NCBI GenBank assembly: GCA_910579415.1
Contig: CAJTUY010000022.1
Coordinates: 7,677 to 33,509 of the forward strand
DNA from: an uncultured Clostridia bacterium
GTDB lineage: Bacteria > Bacillota > Clostridia > UBA1381
Direction of reading: 5' to 3'
Length of the DNA: 25,833 bases
Shown: positions 1 to 7,469 of the stretch, piece after piece
How positions within the stretch are numbered: position 1 is the first letter of the stretch
Layout of the letters: each line of letters starts with the position of its first letter
Notes under the pieces: generated by a model
What the model was told of the DNA's origin: nothing
Database searches by the model: none
The model's input: only the letters and a program-made list of their open reading frames with translations
Translations under genes and position numbers: made by a program

Positions 1-759
1 AAAAATCTTGATAACCTGATAATAGGCAAATTTATAGGCGACAGCGCGCTTGGTTATTATGATAAGGCATACAAGGTGACACTTTATCCTCAGAATAATC
101 TTACTAATGTAATTACGCCTGCGCTTCATCCTATTCTGTCATCGCATCAGAATAATATGCGATATATTTATGAAAAGTATATGAGAGTGGTCAGGCTTTT
201 GTCGCTTCTCGGAATGTTTATCGGCATTTACTGTTATTTTGCAGGCAGCGAGGTAATAGGCATACTGTTCGGAAGACAGTGGGGTGCTTCGGTGCCGTGT
301 ATTACAATGCTTAGTCTTTCAATATGGGCGCAGGTAATAACGGCAAGCGCGCAGTCAATTTTTCAAAGCGCAGGCAATACAAAAAATATGTTTATATGCG
401 GTGTTATTACAACATTATTGATTGCGGCGGCAATAAGTATCGGGGTATGGGAAAAGGATATTGTAAGGATTTCGCTTTATCTGACTGTTGTCTTTAATCT
501 GAATTTCTTTATAACATATTATTTCCTTATAAAGAAAACTCTCGGTATGAGCTATATACATTTTTTAAAAAGCTTTATTCCCGACCTTATGATTGCGGTC
601 ATGGTATGTATAGCAGGTTTTTTAACGCGTTATATTGCGGTTTCCAATATACTGCTGAGCGCGGTGGTAAAGGGTGTGTGCATGGGCGCGGCGTATATAG
701 CCGGACTTGTAATCTTCAGGCAGTATAAAATTTTTCTTTCTCTTTTAAAGCGCAAATAA
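1..759 (+). CDS. Wzx-type polysaccharide/lipid flippase, C-terminal fragment
   Basis: Partial gene whose 5' end lies left of the window. The reading frame is open from base 1, and the residues before the internal GTG at 76 (NLDNLIIGKFIGDSALGYYD) fit the conserved loop of MOP-superfamily oligosaccharide flippases (Wzx/RfbX, lipopolysaccharide biosynthesis protein family), so GTG 76 is not the start. About 250 residues remain. They hold several hydrophobic segments, for example LLSLLGMFIGIYCYFAG, a stretch around VITTLLIAAAISIGV, and further helices near the C terminus, ending in a short basic tail. Family members move undecaprenyl-linked glycans across the cytoplasmic membrane. The next gene starts 45 bases downstream and is unrelated in function, so the flippase is probably the last gene of a surface polysaccharide locus outside the window. 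The family call is good; the substrate cannot be told. Confidence 0.85.
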   Translation, partial: KNLDNLIIGKFIGDSALGYYDKAYKVTLYPQNNLTNVITPALHPILSSHQNNMRYIYEKYMRVVRLLSLLGMFIGIYCYFAGSEVIGILFGRQWGASVPCITMLSLSIWAQVITASAQSIFQSAGNTKNMFICGVITTLLIAAAISIGVWEKDIVRISLYLTVVFNLNFFITYYFLIKKTLGMSYIHFLKSFIPDLMIAVMVCIAGFLTRYIAVSNILLSAVVKGVCMGAAYIAGLVIFRQYKIFLSLLKRK

Positions 760-803
760 TATTTCGGACCATCTTCGTAATATATTATACGGAGGTGGTT
801 TTT

Positions 804-1061
804 ATGTTCAGAGGTTACAGCTTGCGTCAGAAAGAGGTTGTAAATATATCTACGGCAGAACGGCTCGGATATATACGAGATGTCGAGATAAATGAGAATA
901 ACGGAATTGTCGAGGCTATTATAGTACCGCGCAGAGGTTCAATTTTCGGACGCTTCTTCGGCGGCGGTGATATAATTATCCCATGGAACGCAATTGAAGC
1001 AGTGGGAGATGACCTTGTCCTTGTGCGTCTTTTTGACGCAGATTTTGAAAAATTATCTTGA
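804..1061 (+). CDS. YlmC/YmxH family PRC-barrel sporulation-associated protein
   Basis: Small 85-residue protein. The opening RGYSLRQKEVVNISTAERLGYIRD and a later segment resembling IIVPRRGSIFGRFFGG followed by IIIPWNAIEAVGDDLVLV match the YlmC/YmxH family of PRC-barrel proteins. These are widespread in spore-forming Firmicutes and are often found beside sigG and nrdR. The exact molecular role is not established. I chose ATG 804 because GGAGGT at 791-796 lies 7 bases in front of it; the in-frame GTG at 795 overlaps that ribosome binding site and is unlikely to be used. The nrdR promoter overlaps its stop codon. The ylmC-nrdR order is a common Clostridia arrangement and supports both calls. 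No signal peptide or membrane segment is seen. Confidence 0.85.
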   Translation: MFRGYSLRQKEVVNISTAERLGYIRDVEINENNGIVEAIIVPRRGSIFGRFFGGGDIIIPWNAIEAVGDDLVLVRLFDADFEKLS

Positions 1062-1086
1062 AAAATGCTGTAAAATAATGTACAAT
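1058..1086 (+). promoter_or_regulatory. Sigma-A-type promoter for nrdR
   Basis: TTGAAA (1058-1063), a 17-base spacer and TACAAT (1081-1086) form a strong vegetative promoter. It overlaps the stop codon of the ylmC-like gene and lies about 36 bases before the nrdR start. No pair of NrdR boxes is evident nearby. Confidence 0.75.
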
Positions 1087-1122
1087 ATACATATAAATAT
1101 AAAATGATGGGAGAAAGCACAA

Positions 1123-1578
1123 ATGAAATGTCCATATTGCGGTTTTGCGGAAAGCAAGGTTATTGATTCCAGACCCACAGATGAAAGTAATTCAATAAGG
1201 AGAAGACGCGAATGTTTAAAATGTCAGAAACGTTTTACTACATATGAAAAGCTTGAATCAATTTCACTTGCGGTTATAAAAAAGGACCAGTCACGTCAAC
1301 AATATGACAGAGGAAAGGTTTTAAAGGGCATAATCACGGCATGCGAAAAGCGTCCTATTTCGCTTTTGCAGATGGAACAGATTGCTGACGATATTGAAAG
1401 TGAGCTGTATCAGTCAATGACTCGTGAAATTGAAAGTACAATGATAGGCGAAAAGGTAATGGAAAGGCTGAAGCAGCTTGATGAAGTTGCGTATGTACGC
1501 TTTGCGTCTGTGTATAAGAGCTTTGACAATATAGATACCTTTATGTCAGAACTTCAGGGACTTATAAACAACAGATAG
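1123..1578 (+). CDS. nrdR: Transcriptional repressor NrdR
   Basis: A 151-residue protein, the usual length for NrdR, the nucleotide-sensing repressor of ribonucleotide reductase genes. The N-terminal zinc ribbon has its four cysteines as CPYC (C3, C6) and CLKC (C31, C34), with the family's IRRRREC stretch between them, followed by KRFTTYE. The C-terminal part (roughly residues 46-136) is the ATP-cone that binds ATP or dATP, with VIKKD and the ending [13 protein letters not shown] typical of the family. GGGAGA lies just upstream of ATG 1123. It has its own promoter at 1058-1086. NrdR acts in the cytoplasm and binds paired boxes before nrd operons; no nrd gene is in this window. Identification is very secure. 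Confidence 0.97.
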   Translation: MKCPYCGFAESKVIDSRPTDESNSIRRRRECLKCQKRFTTYEKLESISLAVIKKDQSRQQYDRGKVLKGIITACEKRPISLLQMEQIADDIESELYQSMTREIESTMIGEKVMERLKQLDEVAYVRFASVYKSFDNIDTFMSELQGLINNR

Positions 1579-1585
1579 ACTTGAT

Positions 1586-1662
1586 AAAATCGCCCATACC
1601 ACCGCTTTTGTAAAGGGACAAATACGGCGTCCTGAATTTAAAGCGGTAATTTGAGCGATTTT
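1586..1662 (+). other. Nested long-range hairpin between nrdR and mnmE
   Basis: Three stems nest around one centre. AAAATCGC (1586-1593) pairs with GCGATTTT (1655-1662). ACCGCTTT (1601-1608) pairs with AAAGCGGT (1640-1647). GGAC (1616-1619) pairs with GTCC (1629-1632), enclosing a 9-base loop. The outer two are perfect 8-bp stems separated by unpaired stretches of 7 bases on each side. The 3' arm ends in TTTTCTT, a weak U-tract, so this may be an unusual terminator for nrdR, a leader structure before mnmE, or an old inverted-repeat remnant. It begins 7 bases after the nrdR stop. No known riboswitch class is recognised. Confidence 0.5.
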
Positions 1663-1697
1663 CTTAAAGTCTTTAACTTGTAAGAGAGGGAATATAT

Positions 1698-3068
1698 ATG
1701 AGCAGAACAATAGCGGCTGTATCAACGCCACACGGGGTTGGCGGTATAGCGGTTATACGGATAAGCGGTGATGATGCGGTAGCGGTGGCGGACCGGGTTT
1801 TCTTCGGAAAAAAGAAGCTTTCGGACTGCGATACGCACACTGTTCATTACGGCTTTGTTAAAAATGAAAAGGGAGAGAAGCTTGACGAAGTACTTGCAAC
1901 CGTCATGCGCGCACCGCGTACCTTTACACGCGAGGACGTTGTTGAAATAAGCGCTCATGGCGGTATTGCCTCGTCTGGGGCGGTTTTGGACGCGCTTATC
2001 AAAGCCGGAGCGTGTACCGCGCAGCCCGGTGAATTTACAAAGCGCGCTTTTTTAAACGGAAGACTTGACCTCGCGCAGGCAGAAGCGGTAATTGATATTA
2101 TAAATGCCGAGAATGAGCTTGCGGAACGCAATGCGCTGTCACAGCTTCAGGGAACGCTGTCACAGGAAATCAGGTCAATGCGTGACGGACTTGTACATTT
2201 AGCCGCGCGTTTACAGGTGACGATTGATTATCCTGACGAGGATTTGGAGGATATAACAGCGGCGGAGGTAAGAGAAACGGCATACGAGTGTATGAAAACA
2301 GCCGATGGGCTGTTAGCTTCGGCGGACAGCGGTAAAATAGTCCGTAACGGAATTAAAACGGCTATTGTAGGTAAACCGAATGTCGGTAAATCCTCACTTC
2401 TGAATTCTCTTGCGCGCGAAGAAAGAGCGATTGTAACCGATATTGCAGGAACAACGCGTGATGTTATAGAAGAATATATAAGCCTTAACGGTATTCCGCT
2501 TGTTCTGATTGATACGGCAGGTATACGCGAAACGGATGATACGGTTGAAAAAATAGGCGTGGAAAAGTCAAGAAACTCGATTAAAGCGGCTGACCTTGTA
2601 ATCGTAATGATAGACGGAAGCAGCTTCTTTGATGATGAGGATGTTGAGGTCCTTCGGGCTACGAAGGACAAAAATCGGATTGTGCTTATAAATAAAACAG
2701 ATTTGGGTCAGAGTAAATACGTTGAAGCGGTAAAATCAAAGGCTGCGCCGAGCAATGTGCTTGAGGTAAGCGCAAAGACAGGCGTGGGTCTTGACGAGCT
2801 TGCAGAGGAAATAAAAAATATCTATGACTTAGGTTTTCTTTCAAATAATAATGGTACGGTTATAACCAATATGCGTCATAAGACCGCGCTTATTAAGGCG
2901 CGTGATGCGCTTTGCAGGGTAGTGGAGGCACTTGATATAAATCTGCCTACTGATATTGCTTCGATAGATATAAATGAAGCCATTGACGCGCTTGGTGAGA
3001 TTACGGGGGAAACGGTGTCGGAATCGGTTGTAAACGATATATTCCACCAATTTTGCGTGGGTAAATAA
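1698..3068 (+). CDS. mnmE: tRNA modification GTPase MnmE
   Basis: A 456-residue protein, the family's normal length. With MnmG, MnmE installs (carboxymethyl)aminomethyl groups on wobble uridine 34 of certain tRNAs. Residues 1-120 form the tetrahydrofolate-binding dimerisation domain (start TIAAVSTPHGVGGIAVIRISG). The inserted G domain carries G1 GKPNVGKSS (about 225-233), G2 in DIAGTTRD (about 248-255), G3 DTAGIRE (about 272) and G4 NKTD (about 332). The protein ends FCVGK, the conserved C-terminal C-(I/V)-GK motif with catalytic C453. The start ATG 1698 has AGAGGG 8 bases upstream. In many Firmicutes mnmE sits beside mnmG, jag and rpmH; here it follows nrdR and is closed off by a terminator, so mnmG must be elsewhere. 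Identification is secure. Confidence 0.97.
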   Translation: MSRTIAAVSTPHGVGGIAVIRISGDDAVAVADRVFFGKKKLSDCDTHTVHYGFVKNEKGEKLDEVLATVMRAPRTFTREDVVEISAHGGIASSGAVLDALIKAGACTAQPGEFTKRAFLNGRLDLAQAEAVIDIINAENELAERNALSQLQGTLSQEIRSMRDGLVHLAARLQVTIDYPDEDLEDITAAEVRETAYECMKTADGLLASADSGKIVRNGIKTAIVGKPNVGKSSLLNSLAREERAIVTDIAGTTRDVIEEYISLNGIPLVLIDTAGIRETDDTVEKIGVEKSRNSIKAADLVIVMIDGSSFFDDEDVEVLRATKDKNRIVLINKTDLGQSKYVEAVKSKAAPSNVLEVSAKTGVGLDELAEEIKNIYDLGFLSNNNGTVITNMRHKTALIKARDALCRVVEALDINLPTDIASIDINEAIDALGEITGETVSESVVNDIFHQFCVGK

Positions 3069-3094
3069 AATGGACTGCATATGCAGTCCATTTT
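3067..3094. terminator. Bidirectional terminator between mnmE and the carboxypeptidase gene
   Basis: A perfect 28-base palindrome with 14-base arms: AAAATGGACTGCAT at 3067-3080, followed by its reverse complement at 3081-3094. The A-run on one side and T-run on the other allow intrinsic termination on both strands, as expected between convergent genes. The palindrome overlaps the last base pair of the mnmE stop codon. Confidence 0.88.
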
Positions 3095-3100
3095 AAATTC

Positions 3101-4759
3101 TTATTTTCTGTATCGTGAATTTGAACCTTTTGTATCATGGTCTATGCGCTGAGTGCGTGACGCGTTTCTGTTCGGCGGGCGTTTGCCTATGTCATTATCT
3201 GATGCAGTACCCTTTTGTCTTTCACGCTTTAACTGCTGAATACGTCTTTGTCTTTCACGCTTCTTTTTTCTTTGTCTTGCAAACATCATAAGCAGTAAAA
3301 GAATTATTACAGGAACGAAGAAGAACGGGCTTGTTATAACCTTTAAAATCAGGTGAAAAACATGCAGAAGATGATTTCTTTCTACGTCGTTGGTTGCTAC
3401 AAGATTAGCCGAACCGACCTCAATTCCCTTATACACATATGATACCTTGCCCAGAACGTCGCCTTTTTTAATAGGCGCGTCTAGCTGTTCGGGAAGCTCT
3501 ACGTTTGCCTGCACTTCATCCGCACTGCCTGTCTTGTTTGGTATAAGCGCGGAAACGTCATTTTCAACTGTAAGCGCAACGCGCATGTCGTCCTTTGCTT
3601 CATAAACCTTTTGGTCGGATACAATATCTCCGACTGCCGCAAGCGGGTGATGAAGGTAATTTTCAAAACCGAAATCAAACAGGTTTTTTGAATCTATATA
3701 TGAATATGCCTGCTCCTTTGTATCAACGTTCTGACAGTTCATTACTATTGCCATTAACTCAATATCGCTGTAAGTAGCCGCCGATACAAGGCAGTATCCG
3801 GCCTGTGAGGTATGACCTGTCTTGATTCCGATAGCCGGCGGATAATAGTAATATGTTGAACGGATTGTGCTTAGAAACAAATTGGTGTTTACAAGAGTAC
3901 GCTCGTTTGCAAATTTATTTGTAGGAGGTACTTTATATATAATCTTTTTTACTATTTCCCTGAATTGTTCATTCTGCATTGCATATTTTGTAAGTATCGC
4001 CAAATCGCGCGCTGTGGTGTAATGATTATCGTCATGCGAACCGCAGGCATTTACATAGTTTGTGCCTGTCATGCCAAGCTCATGCGCTTTTTTGTTCATA
4101 AGCTCAACAAATGCTTCCACTGAGCCTGCAATGTGTATTGCGATTACGTTTGACGCATCATTTGCCGAATGTATAAGCATTGAGTTCACAAGCTGTTCCA
4201 TTGAAATTTCTTCGCCGATAAGAAGCCCCATCTGTGAGTCTTCCATAGTTATGTTCTTTAACGCTTCATATGTTGCGGTTGTGTTTTCGCCCATTTTTCC
4301 GCTTTCCAAAGCAAGAATACCCGTCATAATTTTGGTAAGGCTTGCAGGAAATACGCGCTCGTCAAGATTTTTACTGTAAAGTACGCGTCCTGATACCATA
4401 TCCATTAAAAGCGCCGACTGCGCGTATGAAACTTTAGGCGGTGTAAGAGTCGGGTCCTCCATAGTTATTCCCGCTTCAAGCTGTATCGGTTCTGCCGTTG
4501 GTTCGGGAGTGGGAGTGACAGTTGCTGTGGGAGCAGGTGTTTCTGTATCATCGTCATCATCAGTCTGGGGCGTCTGTGTAGGAGTATCGCTGGTTACCGG
4601 ATTGCCGTCCGCTCCGACTGTTTTTGTTGTACCGTCTGCCGATGTAACCGTTGATGTGGAATTATCGGGAGTAGGCGACGGCGCGGCTAAGGAAGAGGAT
4701 AACGAGCTGACAGAAATAAAAGCCGCAATCATAAGTGAAATAAATCGTACCTTTTTCAT
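3101..4759 (-). CDS. D-alanyl-D-alanine carboxypeptidase (PBP5/DacF family)
   Basis: A 552-residue low-molecular-weight penicillin-binding protein that trims the terminal D-Ala of peptidoglycan stem peptides outside the membrane. Numbered from ATG 4759: signal peptide 1-26 (ending SSSLAAP); a Thr/Pro/Asp-rich low-complexity linker at about 27-98; then the serine peptidase S11 domain with S140-L-T-K143, S198-A-N200 and K313-T-G315, which are the three catalytic motifs. A beta-rich C-terminal domain follows, then a membrane helix at about 475-493 and a highly basic 59-residue tail. ATG 4759 is preferred because GGAGG lies 11 bases in front of it; the upstream in-frame ATG at 4777 overlaps that site and has none of its own. 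Promoter at 4804-4832. The true membrane helix plus basic tail differs from the amphipathic C-terminal anchor usual in this family. Confidence 0.92.
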   Translation of the reverse strand: MKKVRFISLMIAAFISVSSLSSSLAAPSPTPDNSTSTVTSADGTTKTVGADGNPVTSDTPTQTPQTDDDDDTETPAPTATVTPTPEPTAEPIQLEAGITMEDPTLTPPKVSYAQSALLMDMVSGRVLYSKNLDERVFPASLTKIMTGILALESGKMGENTTATYEALKNITMEDSQMGLLIGEEISMEQLVNSMLIHSANDASNVIAIHIAGSVEAFVELMNKKAHELGMTGTNYVNACGSHDDNHYTTARDLAILTKYAMQNEQFREIVKKIIYKVPPTNKFANERTLVNTNLFLSTIRSTYYYYPPAIGIKTGHTSQAGYCLVSAATYSDIELMAIVMNCQNVDTKEQAYSYIDSKNLFDFGFENYLHHPLAAVGDIVSDQKVYEAKDDMRVALTVENDVSALIPNKTGSADEVQANVELPEQLDAPIKKGDVLGKVSYVYKGIEVGSANLVATNDVERNHLLHVFHLILKVITSPFFFVPVIILLLLMMFARQRKKKRERQRRIQQLKRERQKGTASDNDIGKRPPNRNASRTQRIDHDTKGSNSRYRK

Positions 4760-4803
4760 TATTTTATAGTCCTCCATTGTAAAACATACTTTCTCAATTT
4801 ACT

Positions 4804-4832
4804 ATTATACCGAAATAATAAGAACAATGCAA
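4804..4832 (-). promoter_or_regulatory. Sigma-A-type promoter for the carboxypeptidase gene
   Basis: Read on the minus strand: TTGCAT (4832-4827), a 17-base spacer and a perfect TATAAT (4809-4804). It lies about 45 bases before the chosen start and is back to back with the promoter at 4863-4891. Confidence 0.75.
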
Positions 4833-4862
4833 CAAATATTTCTTTAAAAAGCAAAAAAATGT

Positions 4863-4891
4863 TTGGAAAAAGTAAAAAAATATGGTACAAT
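4863..4891 (+). promoter_or_regulatory. Sigma-A-type promoter for the ComEA-like/two-component operon
   Basis: TTGGAA (4863-4868), a 17-base spacer and TACAAT (4886-4891), 33 bases before ATG 4925. No further promoter or terminator is visible before 8398, so it probably drives all four genes. About 30 bases separate its -35 from that of the divergent carboxypeptidase promoter, leaving room for one shared regulator. Confidence 0.72.
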
Positions 4892-4924
4892 ATAAGATAT
4901 GATAATGGTATCGGAGAGATTGAC

Positions 4925-5290
4925 ATGTTAAAATTGAATAAAAAGGCGAAAATAATCTCTGCTGCGCTGGTATTTTGTATAATTTCAGGCATGGGCTTTG
5001 CAGTTGAGCATATAGAAAAGGACGCATTCATTATGGAAACGGCCGCTACTGAAGATGCTATTCCGTATCAGTCAGAAAGTGAAAGTATAATAAGCGGTAA
5101 AATCAATATAAATTCCGCAGATGTTACCGAGTTGAAACAGCTTGACGGAATAGGCGAGGCGCTTGCCGGCAGGATTATCGAATATCGCGGAGAAAACGGT
5201 AAATTTGAAACAATAGAGGAAATAATGAAGGTATCGGGCATAAGCGAGAAGAAATTTGCGGTTTTCAAAGATGATATATGCGCGGAATAA
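4925..5290 (+). CDS. ComEA-like helix-hairpin-helix protein, membrane-anchored or secreted
   Basis: A 121-residue protein. Residues 1-26 are a basic N terminus and hydrophobic segment (signal anchor or signal peptide); about 30-58 form an acidic spacer; residues 60-119 form one helix-hairpin-helix domain beginning ININSADVTELKQLDGIGEA and containing GRIIEYR. This matches the ComEA C-terminal DNA-binding domain, which captures double-stranded DNA outside the membrane during competence. The ComEA SLBB-type domain is absent and no comEC or comEB lies nearby, so a competence role is not shown. The start ATG 4925 has GGAG 8 bases upstream and gives the clean signal sequence; earlier in-frame codons back to 4859 overlap the promoter. 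The response regulator gene follows after 39 bases, so the two are probably cotranscribed. Confidence 0.8.
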   Translation: MLKLNKKAKIISAALVFCIISGMGFAVEHIEKDAFIMETAATEDAIPYQSESESIISGKININSADVTELKQLDGIGEALAGRIIEYRGENGKFETIEEIMKVSGISEKKFAVFKDDICAE

Positions 5291-5329
5291 ATTACATAAT
5301 CAGCTAAAAAAAGAGAAAGGATGGACATA

Positions 5330-6013
5330 ATGAAAATATTAGTGGTAGATGATGAAAGGCTTTTGGTCAAGGCTACTAAATTTAATCTTGAACAGGAGGG
5401 GTACAGCGTTGTAACTGCGTTTGACGGCGAGGAAGCGATACGGCTTGCGCATGATAATACAATAGACCTTATACTGCTTGATTTAATGCTGCCGAAGGTA
5501 GACGGCTTTACTGTCTGCCGTACCATACGCGGCTTTTCAAATGTACCTATCATTATGATAACCGCAAAAAGTGAGGACATTGATAAGATTTTAGGACTGG
5601 AATACGGCGCTGACGATTATATAACAAAGCCGTTTAATATACGCGAGGTTACAGCGCGGATAAAGGCAATATTAAGACGCGTCAGCCGTGAAACGGACAC
5701 GGTAAAGGATAAGCTTATAGTTTCGGGGGATATAACGCTTGATTATAATTTCAGACGCATCTCAATAAATGATAAAGTAATTGAACTTACAAGCAAGGAA
5801 TTTGACCTTCTGGAACTGTTTATAAGAAATCCGGGCAAGGTGTATACGCGTGAAAATCTTTTGGATATTGCGTGGGGATTTGATTATCCCGGTGATGTAA
5901 GAACGGTGGACGTGCATATAAGAAGGCTCAGGGAAAAAATTGAACAAAATCCTGCCGAACCTGCATATATAAGAACGAAGTGGGGTGTTGGTTATTACTA
6001 CAAAAAAGATTAA
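5330..6013 (+). CDS. OmpR/PhoB-family response regulator
   Basis: A 227-residue DNA-binding response regulator. The receiver domain (about 1-115) has acidic residues D7 and D8, phospho-acceptor D51 in LLDLMLP, the conserved Thr in MITAKSED and Lys in ITKPFN. The C-terminal winged helix (about 128-225) includes LTSKEFDLLELF, the RTVDVHIRRLREKIE recognition region and the ending TKWGVGYYYKK, all typical of the WalR/PhoP/PhoB group. ATG 5330 is preferred over ATG 5321, since AAAGGA at 5316-5321 would be too close to the first ATG. The kinase gene overlaps its 3' end, so the two are translationally coupled. Its regulon is unknown; a WalR/PhoP-like direct repeat occurs at 23063-23079, but a link between the two is only conjecture. 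Confidence 0.93.
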   Translation: MKILVVDDERLLVKATKFNLEQEGYSVVTAFDGEEAIRLAHDNTIDLILLDLMLPKVDGFTVCRTIRGFSNVPIIMITAKSEDIDKILGLEYGADDYITKPFNIREVTARIKAILRRVSRETDTVKDKLIVSGDITLDYNFRRISINDKVIELTSKEFDLLELFIRNPGKVYTRENLLDIAWGFDYPGDVRTVDVHIRRLREKIEQNPAEPAYIRTKWGVGYYYKKD

Positions 6014-7469
6014 ACTATTTGAAGTACTGAAAAATTCCGCGCACTCAATGCGTTTTACTATGCTGGCAACGTATCTTGCGATTATAGTCACAACGCTTGT
6101 TCTGATGAGTGTGTACATAATAGGTCTGCTTAGTGAAAATCTTTACAGCGGTGAAACAATAAATATGTTTGCAAAGGCTAATATTATATCGGAAACAATA
6201 TCAAATGTATGGAACAGCGACACAAGCGCTACGGCGGCGGATAAGTTTTCCGGAGTAATGGAGGACAGCCTTGCAGGTACTAACATACGAGGTGTTGTAA
6301 CCAACACCTCATATACCGTGCTTTATGATACAAATGAGGAGTCGCATCTCGGAGGAAGAGTATTTATGCGCGACAGTATAAAGCGCGCGCTTGACGGTGA
6401 ACAGGCTGTGAACATAACTTTTGAAAATGATATGCGTCTTATCAATGTTGCAGTTCCCATTGAAACGGGCGGAAATATTATAGGCGGAGTTTATCTTGCA
6501 GAGTCGATAAATACAATTGATGATACAATACGTTCTACCCGTACAAGCCTGATTGTATTCAGCGCGCTTATTATTATTTTAATTGGTATGCTTTCTCTTG
6601 CAATGAGTTATATCATAACATCTCCGCTTGAGGAATTCAGGTCTGTGGCGAGAGCGATTTCGAAGGGTGATTTTTCAAAGCGTATAAGCGTAAAGGGACA
6701 TAACGAAATGGCGCAGCTTGCGGAAACTTTAAATTATATGTGTGACGAGCTGGGACTTCTGGAGGAAAAGCGGCGTAAATTTGTATCGGACGCGTCTCAT
6801 GAACTGAAAACGCCTATGGCAGGAATTAAGCTTATATGCGACAGCCTTGTATCAGCAGAAAATCTTGAAAGCGCTATGGTTAAGGAATTTTTAACCGATA
6901 TGTCGGATGAGGTAGACAGACTTACCAGAATAGTTGAAAGACTGCTTGTTCTTACGCGCCTTGATGCAGGCGATGCAGAGCTTAAACAGGAGGAAACAGA
7001 TATACGTATGCTGATAGGTCAGGTTGTCAAAAAATTGACGCCTATTGCGACTTCAAAGGATATTGTTATGTATACCGATTATCATGATAAGGAATTTGAA
7101 CCGATACTTCTTGATTATGACAAGATGTACGAAGCAATTTACAATATTGCCGACAATGCTATCAAATATTCTCCTGAGGGCGGTTTTGTACATATAGATG
7201 TTACAGCTGATACTGCTTATCTGACAATACGCATTGAGGATAACGGACCGGGAATACCTGAAACAGAGCGTGACAGAATATTTGAACGTTTTTACCGTCT
7301 TGACGATTCACGCGCGCGGGATACAGGCGGCACGGGTCTTGGTCTTGCGATTACAAAGGAGGCTGTGAGCATGCACGGCGGCACAATTACGGTAATGAAT
7401 GCTTCTGAGGTTGGAAGTATATTTACGGTAAGGCTTCCTTACAGGGTTAAAAAAGGAGGTCGCGCATAA
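5985..7469 (+). CDS. Membrane sensor histidine kinase
   Basis: About 494 residues from GTG 5985, which overlaps the response regulator by 29 bases. Order: membrane helix 1 (about 23-49), an extracytoplasmic sensor region of about 135 residues, membrane helix 2 (about 187-211), a HAMP linker (ITSPLEEFRSVARAISKGDF onward), the HisKA dimerisation domain with phospho-acceptor H272 in DASHELKTP, and the HATPase domain with N box IADNAIKYSP, G1 IEDNGPGIP, F box ERFYR and G2 GGTGLGLAI. The start is uncertain: GTG 5985 and TTG 5988 have only a poor GTGGGG ribosome site, and ATG 6048 has none, so coupling to the upstream gene is likely. All catalytic motifs are present. The stop shares its last A with the ATG of the GerMN gene, which argues for a functional unit. 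Confidence 0.92.
   Translation: MLVITTKKIKLFEVLKNSAHSMRFTMLATYLAIIVTTLVLMSVYIIGLLSENLYSGETINMFAKANIISETISNVWNSDTSATAADKFSGVMEDSLAGTNIRGVVTNTSYTVLYDTNEESHLGGRVFMRDSIKRALDGEQAVNITFENDMRLINVAVPIETGGNIIGGVYLAESINTIDDTIRSTRTSLIVFSALIIILIGMLSLAMSYIITSPLEEFRSVARAISKGDFSKRISVKGHNEMAQLAETLNYMCDELGLLEEKRRKFVSDASHELKTPMAGIKLICDSLVSAENLESAMVKEFLTDMSDEVDRLTRIVERLLVLTRLDAGDAELKQEETDIRMLIGQVVKKLTPIATSKDIVMYTDYHDKEFEPILLDYDKMYEAIYNIADNAIKYSPEGGFVHIDVTADTAYLTIRIEDNGPGIPETERDRIFERFYRLDDSRARDTGGTGLGLAITKEAVSMHGGTITVMNASEVGSIFTVRLPYRVKKGGRA

Noticed and set aside
76..759. GTG at 76 as the flippase start
   Set aside because: The frame is open from base 1 and the upstream residues match the family, so the gene is cut by the window edge, and 76 is an internal valine codon.
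1061..1122. NrdR boxes in front of nrdR
   Set aside because: ACAATATACAT loosely resembles half of one box, but no paired boxes with the expected spacing are visible; AT-rich sequence explains it.
827..1135. Open frame opposite the ylmC-like gene
   Set aside because: It mirrors a supported gene on the other strand, has no ribosome site and no family features.
2228..2671. Ser/Arg-rich open frame opposite mnmE
   Set aside because: It is an antisense shadow of the MnmE G-domain codons; composition is that of a mirrored frame.
4509..4769. Val/Ser-rich open frame opposite the Thr/Pro linker
   Set aside because: It results from reading the repetitive Thr/Pro codons of the carboxypeptidase gene backwards.
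4778..4783. WalR-like half-site TGTAAA before the carboxypeptidase gene
   Set aside because: No second half-site lies at the 11-base period, so it is not a supported box.
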